Origin: RGIG5327 sp045612485
GTDB lineage: Bacteria > Verrucomicrobiota > Lentisphaeria > Victivallales > UBA1829
Assembly: GCA_045612485.1 (NCBI GenBank)
Contig: JAZKZE010000085.1
Span: forward strand, 1 to 25,163
DNA length: 25,163 nt
Direction: 5' to 3'
Position numbers and translations under genes: made by a program
Shown here: in pieces, positions 16,301-21,584 of the stretch
How the letters are laid out: every line of letters begins with the position of its first letter
How positions within the stretch are numbered: the stretch's first letter is position 1
Notes under the pieces: model-generated
The model's database searches: none
What the model was told of the DNA's origin: nothing
Seen by the model: only the letters and a program-made list of their open reading frames with translations

Positions 16301-17441
16301 TTATACGACAGCTTTTATCCATACTTGCAGAACATTCCTTCCAGATTTTTTCCAGATCCTCCACCTTCTTTTTCCGGGGAGGGACAGCAGGAACATTGAC
16401 CATCTTGAAGGTGAACGGAAAGGGGCTTACGGAAAGAAAAGCATTTTTCAATTCCAGATACTGATATTTCATGCTTTGGGGTCTTACTGCCACACTTCTC
16501 TTTGACCCATCGGCAAAGTACAGTTGAAGAGTTACACCGTCTTTCTTTACCGGAAGATCAAGGATCACACTTTTTGTTTTTGCCGGAATAACCGTTTTAT
16601 TTACTGCCGGGACTTTTTTTCCGCCTCTGGATTCAAATTTTACATTACGGAAGGCAAGGAAGGGAACTTTGGAAGGGCCTGCACCAAAAATAACGATCTT
16701 GGCAAAAGCTGTCCCTGGCCGCCAGATCTTCTTATGATCACCGGGGGCAGTCCCTTTGATGTCGACAGAGAATTTTTTCCACTCCTGCGGAACTTTTTCC
16801 CCGCAGGGACCGGAATACTGATACCAGCCACCCCGGTGCGCTCTTACCGGAGTACCTGCTTTGGCGGAAAATGCAATGGCATGTTTGAAGGTGAGGAGGT
16901 AAGAACCGTCTGCAAGAAGTTTTACATCCTGAATGGCGGCTCTTGCGTTGACGCTTCTGTTGGGCAGATCGGAAAAATCTTTTTTCGCATTAAAGGCGAT
17001 ATACATCCCCTTTTTGAATTTGGAACCGTCTTTGATTTTCACCGTTTTATCTTTTGCATCAACATCGGCGGCAAGGGTGGTTTCCGTACCTTTTACGGTA
17101 TTTACTTCGCACGTTTCAATGCGTTTCATATCCTTGTCAAAGTTGAGAAATGCCACATAGTAACGGTCTTTGGGATTTGTTCCGGGCATGGCTTTGAATT
17201 CCCCGGAAAGGGTACTTACGGCTGTGGGATCCACCGCAAAAGGTTCTGCATGGGAGAAGAGTACCCCCATTCCTTTAATGGCAATGGACTTGTCTTTATT
17301 TACACTGACTCTATTGGAAGGGGTCCAGTCTTCCGCAGAGTTGAAAAGATGTGTTTCATCTCCCGTAAGGGCAAGACTGCATAAAAATACAGATGCCGCA
17401 AGAAGTTTCGCCGGAGAAAAGAGGGAACTTTTCTGTTTCAT
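13353..17441 (-). CDS. Giant exported protein with a putative glycoside-hydrolase-like barrel
   Basis: This 1362-residue secreted protein does not match any family I can name. A signal peptide covers about residues 1-26. Residues about 80-270 form a domain that also makes up most of the neighbouring 260-residue protein; landmarks are YYVAFLNFDK, FSDLPN and TPVRAHRGGWYQY. Beta-rich regions follow to about 740. Residues about 745-1080 look like a clan-A TIM barrel: FLIFHEHAKW (E832), ADYVGLEVVG (E912) and KIGACFENNY (E953) place glutamates at strand ends, as in retaining hydrolases. The tail (about 1200-1350) is beta-rich, like a carbohydrate-binding module. A polysaccharide-degrading role is inference. 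The gene starts 30 nt after a strong terminator, with no clear promoter of its own; AAGGATAG precedes the ATG. Confidence 0.8.
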   Translation of the reverse strand: MKQKSSLFSPAKLLAASVFLCSLALTGDETHLFNSAEDWTPSNRVSVNKDKSIAIKGMGVLFSHAEPFAVDPTAVSTLSGEFKAMPGTNPKDRYYVAFLNFDKDMKRIETCEVNTVKGTETTLAADVDAKDKTVKIKDGSKFKKGMYIAFNAKKDFSDLPNRSVNARAAIQDVKLLADGSYLLTFKHAIAFSAKAGTPVRAHRGGWYQYSGPCGEKVPQEWKKFSVDIKGTAPGDHKKIWRPGTAFAKIVIFGAGPSKVPFLAFRNVKFESRGGKKVPAVNKTVIPAKTKSVILDLPVKKDGVTLQLYFADGSKRSVAVRPQSMKYQYLELKNAFLSVSPFPFTFKMVNVPAVPPRKKKVEDLEKIWKECSASMDKSCRITIMDTAKGPEVYLNGSFTGIIKRSSPLTAISGIPGGVKAIFCDKAAPSYRKLDLSYASKISKAKSAEYKNILDLGITAKKQKSSAKVPADGLRSFGKMTSSFVWTVPAEQYPAAKVICAVDPDRKKDPAMTLRLTRYVDHTGYKGRAFEAMSDTLVEFPEAVKKGLAKEMGKTVINGKNMSLYEVTVPLNSGDIADLVYTDNNSTFPMSNARYLDFEIMGRCINIRHPMGDKRAYPDPAKTSGIYVMDIALERAKAEMEPCYAQPGNIFHNDEKPEARMRIKPLLKGNYTLSWTIRDVDGNIVKKDAKKLSGNKEEIVKINLAQKELGWYALNYELKEGARVLLTHKASFALLDKDTRKAEVADSPYGCWDYGGAHYNADKLEIVGPVLYKAGFRRSAGIQKYPLAQRKKWKLEAASIGSAPMGSSDEKQIETIRKNLEKSPNVKQFLIFHEHAKWSYQVAPELTGQKYDPKNKWVDAEKRQKHAMQLGRIVRKHFPQLRILLGNSLGCTELIAETIRGGFPEKYADYVGLEVVGRNNLPERQWESSLQAGELLRDTARAFGYNKWKIGACFENNYRLDSLIGDERQAQWYVRDLLLAQAWRIPDIFIGIIMDCGNSYAGSFWGATGLCYRNPYIYPKKAYVGVAVATRLLDQVTDCKRIPAGDECVYLVEYKRKDGNYVYALWSSVLDTPVAIKTNGNKFEKVDFYGRKKEGKVGVFNKSFDAVATQSAQYFVSSKPLILSAKASEAVSGAKRPADHKVAAKADSMAAWKIADGKDIRLEKPTGLYMPYRTAGKFAAKEVTDPVMGKCIEITLAKPDLKLNKHIWEYGILELKKPVVLANDPASLGVTVKGNSRWGQIYFVVEDATGKRMVSCGTRQHNADVYDYDGRTSLAYTGWNYVTMPMTAKSSIIDISTGAVSNLWEAGIMKDGKFKTVSTSVKYPVKLVGVAFAVQSRVLSLTERSQMEQTFRIKEVSSFDFQKK

Positions 17442-17470
17442 TTTCTATCCTTTTTGTTATATTGAAGGGA

Positions 17471-17501
17471 CAAAAAACGGCAGAAATTTTTGTTCTGCCG
17501 T
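17471..17501 (-). terminator. Strong rho-independent terminator between the two paralogous genes
   Basis: On the minus strand a perfect 9-bp stem ACGGCAGAA / TTCTGCCGT with a 7-nt loop (17477-17501) is followed by five to six T residues. It begins 10 nt after the stop of the 260-residue gene and ends 30 nt before the next start codon. Confidence 0.9.
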
Positions 17502-17510
17502 ATAAAAACT

Positions 17511-18293
17511 TTATTTGTCAGGAGTTGTGATCGTAAGGTTACGGAAGAACATACCCTCTTTTCCGTTGTTTTTACCATTGTTGAAAATGATAAACTTGAT
17601 CCCGGCTGTTCCTACTGTCCATTTTGTGCCGGGGTTGCCCACCTGGGTACCGGCAATTTTGATGGTATAGGGTTTCCAGTCAGCGGAAGGAGCGTGTCCG
17701 CAGATGATATACTGATACCAGCCGCCGGAATGTGCGCGTACAGGAGTATTGGCGAGATATTCCACATTGCAGGGTTTTGTGAGAGTCACTTCCCAGATAT
17801 CGCCTTTCTTCACGATGCTTTTGATCTTGCTTCTTTCACTTGCAGTAAAGTTGGGCAGATCGGAAAGGTCTTTTTTCGTGTTGTAGGCAATACAGGCATT
17901 TACTTTGAATTTGGAAGCATCTTTGACTTTCAGAACGGTATCTGTCTTTTTGCAGGGGGCGGCAAGAACTGTATCGGAATTCTTTACCGGATTGACGTAA
18001 CTTATCTCGATCCGTCTGCCTTTTTTGTCAAAATTCACGATCCCTACATAGTAACTGAGGCCTTTTGCACCACCAGCGGGAGCCTTGAGATCCAGTGTGA
18101 CAATGGTCTCTTTTGTCAGATCATTTACCGGGATGATGTCACTGGAAAATGCGTGTTTGCCGGAATTGATACAATAAGAACCATCCTTCTGTTTGACGGC
18201 TGTTTTGTCAAACTTTTCCACAACCGTTTTCCCTGCAAAAAGTGAGACGGATACGATTGACAGAACTGCCGCTGTAAAAATTTTTTTCAACAT
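17511..18293 (-). CDS. Small exported protein, single-domain paralogue of the giant protein's N-terminus
   Basis: This 260-residue protein has a clear signal peptide (MLKKIFTAAVLSIV..SLFA-G, cleavage near residue 20). Residues about 80-255 align along their whole length with residues 93-270 of the downstream 1362-residue protein. Shared blocks are YYVG/AFxNFDK, KVKDASKFK / KIKDGSKFK, KKDLSDLPN / KKDFSDLPN, TPVRAHSGGWYQY / TPVRAHRGGWYQY and a C-terminal FRNxxI/F. No catalytic motif is visible; the composition suggests a beta-sandwich, perhaps ligand-binding. AGGAG sits 5 nt before the ATG. The gene follows the four-helix membrane protein by 35 nt and ends at a strong terminator. I do not recognise a named domain. 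Confidence 0.85.
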   Translation of the reverse strand: MLKKIFTAAVLSIVSVSLFAGKTVVEKFDKTAVKQKDGSYCINSGKHAFSSDIIPVNDLTKETIVTLDLKAPAGGAKGLSYYVGIVNFDKKGRRIEISYVNPVKNSDTVLAAPCKKTDTVLKVKDASKFKVNACIAYNTKKDLSDLPNFTASERSKIKSIVKKGDIWEVTLTKPCNVEYLANTPVRAHSGGWYQYIICGHAPSADWKPYTIKIAGTQVGNPGTKWTVGTAGIKFIIFNNGKNNGKEGMFFRNLTITTPDK

Positions 18294-18328
18294 TTTTTCT
18301 CCTGTTGTTTTTGATTATTGATAACGGT

Positions 18329-18718
18329 TTATGCAGAATGTTTCATGACCATGTGGAAGAGAGAATAGCCCCACAGTACAAGGGAGAAGGCTCCCAGAAG
18401 CCAACTTGCCCATACCGGTTTATTTTCTTTCCATTCCTTCATTTGCGGAATGGAAAAACCGATCATCACCACAGCAGAAATACACTCAAGGATGAAAATC
18501 ACAAGAGAGATCATCTTCGGTTCAGCTCCTGCAATTTTCAATATTCCACCGAAAATGACCGGAAGAAGAACCAGCCCGGCAAGTTGAAACACCAGTGCCT
18601 TGCCGATCTTCTGTGCCTTGTGGGGATTAAATACCAGTACGGCAAAGTTCACCAGTACCGGAAGAAACGTTGCCGCAAGAAGGTAATTGAGATTCAGATC
18701 AAATTTATAAAGCTGCAT
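18329..18718 (-). CDS. Small integral membrane protein, four predicted helices
   Basis: This 129-residue protein of unknown family has hydrophobic segments at about 12-30, 41-62, 68-92 and 102-124. Short charged loops include NPHKAQKIGK and QMKEWKENK. The layout suggests four membrane helices. No transport or enzyme motif is recognisable. It begins 13 nt after the TPR gene, with AAGGAAG upstream of the ATG, and is followed by the exported 260-residue gene, so it probably belongs to the transcript running from purB to the terminator at 17.47 kb. Confidence 0.75.
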   Translation of the reverse strand: MQLYKFDLNLNYLLAATFLPVLVNFAVLVFNPHKAQKIGKALVFQLAGLVLLPVIFGGILKIAGAEPKMISLVIFILECISAVVMIGFSIPQMKEWKENKPVWASWLLGAFSLVLWGYSLFHMVMKHSA

Positions 18719-18731
18719 ACCGGTTCTTCCT

Positions 18732-20009
18732 TTATTTCTGAACTTTTTTCAGATCCCGCTGGATGAGAGAATCGATTCTTTTATTGTACCAGGCCCCGGC
18801 GGCTTTGGCTTTGGTCATATACTCATTTGCCTTTGCCGGATCTTTCTTTTTCAGATAATGGATCTCGGCAACTTTACTGAAAAGTGCAGAAACATAATTT
18901 TTATTGAGTCCGGGGATCTTTGCTGCTTCCAGATATGCCTGTTCGGCACCTGCAAGATCATTTTTACATTCTGCAAGGAATCTGCCTTTGATCTCATAAT
19001 ATCTGTTTTTCTGCAATACATTGCCTTTGGAAAGGAGTTTTTCAGCCTTTGCTGTCAATTCTTCGCATTTTTTTACATCTTTTTTATTCAATGCGGCAAG
19101 CATCCCATTGAGATAAAGTTCCAGCTTCATAGCGGGAAGCGTGATTTCCTTTTCATATTTTTCCACCAGGAGCAGAGCTTTTGCATACTCTTTTGCAGTA
19201 GAATAATATCTGACAGCTTCGTTCATACCGGAAAAATAAAGAGATTTGTTTTTCCCTTTTCTGAATTTTTCTGCCGCCATCGCCATAACTTCCCCGGCTT
19301 TGGCATATTTCCTTTCCTGCATATAAAATTCCGCAGATCTTCTTGCACTTATGATTCTTCCGTCATCTGTGATATTTTTCAACTGTACAGCCTCTGCAAT
19401 GGTTTTCTGTGCAGAAGCAAAATCTTTTTTCTGTGCAAAAGCAGCAGCTTTCCGGTCAAGTAAAGTGCTTTTCAAAGCATCTTCCGTGATCTTTGCAAGT
19501 CCTTCATCAGCAGTTTTGATACACTCATCATATTTTTTCATGGAGAAAAGTGTGCCGCAGATCCTTGTAATACAGATGTGCTGAAGACGGACATAATTTT
19601 TTGCCCCCTTGATTTCCGCCGCCTGACGGAAATATTTTACAGCGGCAGCATCATCTTTTTTTAATATGCTGTAATGTCCTGCATAATACATATTGAGGAG
19701 TGCTTCATCAGGAGTGATCCCCTGTATGGATGAAGCCTCCACATATTTGGCGACAGCCTGATCGAACTTTCTTTCAGCAGCAAAAACATTGGCAGTCATA
19801 GCAAGCATCTGCTGTTTTTCAGAAGGGGTTTTGCATACGGCAAGACCCGCTTCATAACATTTGACTGCATCTGCATATTTTTTTGCTTTGATATTTTTCT
19901 GTCCTTCCATTCTTGCATCACGGACGGTTTTGATTTCCGGAACCTGTGCAGAAAGGATCGCCGAAAATGAGATCAGACCGGAAAGAATTACTGGCACAAG
20001 TTTTTTCAT
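18732..20009 (-). CDS. Exported tetratricopeptide-repeat protein
   Basis: This 425-residue protein has a signal peptide (about 1-21, ending ILSA-Q) followed by helical repeats of about 34-40 residues over most of its length. TPR-like helix pairs are visible at KAKKYADAVKCYEAGLA, ERKFDQAVAKYVEAS, KKDDAAAVKYFRQAAE, KKYDECIKTADEGLA, KKDFASAQKTIAEA and later copies. It would act as a periplasmic or envelope protein-binding scaffold; the partner is unknown. GAGGTGA sits 5 nt before the ATG. It starts 27 nt after the purB stop, without an obvious promoter or terminator between them, so it is probably cotranscribed with purB. Confidence 0.88.
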   Translation of the reverse strand: MKKLVPVILSGLISFSAILSAQVPEIKTVRDARMEGQKNIKAKKYADAVKCYEAGLAVCKTPSEKQQMLAMTANVFAAERKFDQAVAKYVEASSIQGITPDEALLNMYYAGHYSILKKDDAAAVKYFRQAAEIKGAKNYVRLQHICITRICGTLFSMKKYDECIKTADEGLAKITEDALKSTLLDRKAAAFAQKKDFASAQKTIAEAVQLKNITDDGRIISARRSAEFYMQERKYAKAGEVMAMAAEKFRKGKNKSLYFSGMNEAVRYYSTAKEYAKALLLVEKYEKEITLPAMKLELYLNGMLAALNKKDVKKCEELTAKAEKLLSKGNVLQKNRYYEIKGRFLAECKNDLAGAEQAYLEAAKIPGLNKNYVSALFSKVAEIHYLKKKDPAKANEYMTKAKAAGAWYNKRIDSLIQRDLKKVQK

Positions 20010-20036
20010 GCTGTCACCTCATAGATTTGTCGCGTA

Positions 20037-21485
20037 TTACACTTTTACTTCTTCCGTATTGAATCCTTCAGCGGGAATTTCGTTGTGGATCTCTTTCAAC
20101 AGTCCTTTTACTGTCCCTTCCAGATAATCGGTCACCTGGGAGGGGGCGCGGCCGATAAACTTTTTCGGATCGAGCATCTCATTGAAATGCGGCGCTACTT
20201 TCGCAAAAAGCGGATCTTTGGCAAGTCTTTCAATAAGGTCGTTGGGTTTTCCTTCCGCTTTCACTACTTTGGCTGCTTCCATGGAGTGACTGCGGATGGC
20301 TTCATGCAGATCCTGTCTGTCACCGCCGGCTTTCACCGCTTCCATCAGGATATTTTCTGTTGCCATGAAGGGCAGTTCGGACATGATGCGGGAATGGATC
20401 ACCTGGGGCCATACCTGAAGACCGTCCACAATATTTGCCACAAGGGAAAGTACCACGTCCGCTGTAAGGAAGGCTTCCCCAAGCACGATACGGCGGTTGG
20501 CAGAGTCGTCAAGGGTGCGTTCAAACCACTGGGTGGCATGAGTCATGGCGGCATTGGCGGGAAGGTTCATAAGGTAACGGGAGAGAGAACAGACCCTTTC
20601 AGAACGCATGGGATTGCGTTTGTATGCCATGGCACTGGAACCCACCTGGGATTTTCCGAAGGGTTCTTCGATCTCTTTAAGGTTGGCAAGAAGCCGGATA
20701 TCGCCGCACATCTTGTAGGCACTTGCTGCGATCCCCGCAAGAACATTGAGAACATTGAAATCCACTTTTCTTGTATAGGTCTGACCGCTTAATGCAATAG
20801 AGGAATCAAAACCCATTCTGTTGGAAACAAGTTTGTCAAGAGTTCTGACTTTTTCTTCATCGCCCTGGAAGAGTTCCATGAAACTTGCCTGGGTTCCTGT
20901 AGTACCTTTCACCCCGCGGAAGGGGATAAGTTTGATCTCTTCACGCACTCTCTGGGCATCCATTACAAAGTCCTGAAGATAAAGGGCAAAACGTTTCCCC
21001 AGTGTGGTAAGCTGGGCAGGCTGGTAATGGGTGAAGCCCAAGGTAGGCATATCTTTGTTTGCTTCTGCAAATTTTGCCAACAGTTCAATAACTTTTGCCA
21101 GTTTGCCCAGAACGATCTTCAACCCGTCACGCATCTGGATAAGTTCCGTATTGTCCGTGACAAAGCAGGAGGTGGCGCCCAGATGGATGATGGGACGCGC
21201 TTTGGGACACAATGCACCGAAAACATGGATATGACTCATCACATCGTGACGCAATTCCGCTTCTTTTGCGGCGGCGGCTTCAAAGTCGATATCTTCAATA
21301 TGAGCCTTCATTTCGGCGATCTGTTCATCGGTGATATCCAGCCCCAGTTCCTTTTCGGATTCTGCAAGAGCGATCCACAACTTTCTCCATGTGGAATGTT
21401 TCTTCTGGGGAGACCAGTTGTAACTCATTTCTTTGCCGGCATAGCGGCCTGTAAGCGGGTTCTGATAACTTCTGTTCATATCCAT
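20037..21485 (-). CDS. purB: Adenylosuccinate lyase, long eukaryote-like type
   Basis: This enzyme cleaves SAICAR to AICAR plus fumarate and adenylosuccinate to AMP plus fumarate in purine synthesis. The 482-residue length matches animal ADSL rather than the roughly 430-residue Bacillus-type enzyme. Blocks resembling animal ADSL run through the protein: NPLTGRYAGKEM, HLGATSCFVTDNT (101-113), PTLGFTHYQPAQLTT (147-161, catalytic His153), RGVKGTTGTQASF (190-202) and DIRLLANLKEIEEPF. The fumarase/aspartase-superfamily signature GSSAMAYKRNPM (282-293) carries the flexible-loop serines 283-284; the usual Pro after SSAM is Ala. GGAGG is 8 nt before the ATG. No other purine gene is adjacent. The gene follows the kinase by 99 bp across a hairpin. 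Confidence 0.96.
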   Translation of the reverse strand: MDMNRSYQNPLTGRYAGKEMSYNWSPQKKHSTWRKLWIALAESEKELGLDITDEQIAEMKAHIEDIDFEAAAAKEAELRHDVMSHIHVFGALCPKARPIIHLGATSCFVTDNTELIQMRDGLKIVLGKLAKVIELLAKFAEANKDMPTLGFTHYQPAQLTTLGKRFALYLQDFVMDAQRVREEIKLIPFRGVKGTTGTQASFMELFQGDEEKVRTLDKLVSNRMGFDSSIALSGQTYTRKVDFNVLNVLAGIAASAYKMCGDIRLLANLKEIEEPFGKSQVGSSAMAYKRNPMRSERVCSLSRYLMNLPANAAMTHATQWFERTLDDSANRRIVLGEAFLTADVVLSLVANIVDGLQVWPQVIHSRIMSELPFMATENILMEAVKAGGDRQDLHEAIRSHSMEAAKVVKAEGKPNDLIERLAKDPLFAKVAPHFNEMLDPKKFIGRAPSQVTDYLEGTVKGLLKEIHNEIPAEGFNTEEVKV

Positions 21486-21539
21486 TTTTCTTTCCTCCGT
21501 GATATGATATATTTTTTTTGAGTTATTGTTTGATTTTTC

Positions 21540-21577
21540 AAAACAGCATCCCCTTACCGGATCAGAGCAAGGGGATG
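21540..21577 (-). terminator. Hairpin after the kinase gene, probable weak terminator
   Basis: On the minus strand a perfect 9-bp stem CATCCCCTT / AAGGGGATG with a 13-nt loop (21547-21577) lies just after the kinase stop codon. The following sequence is CTGTTTTG, a poor T-run, so some read-through into purB is likely. Confidence 0.6.
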
Positions 21578-21584
21578 AAAGTAA

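Noticed and set aside
21506..21541. TTGAAA with TATATC considered as a purB promoter
   Set aside because: The spacer is 24 nt, too long for a sigma-70-type promoter; purB may depend on read-through or on a promoter I cannot see.
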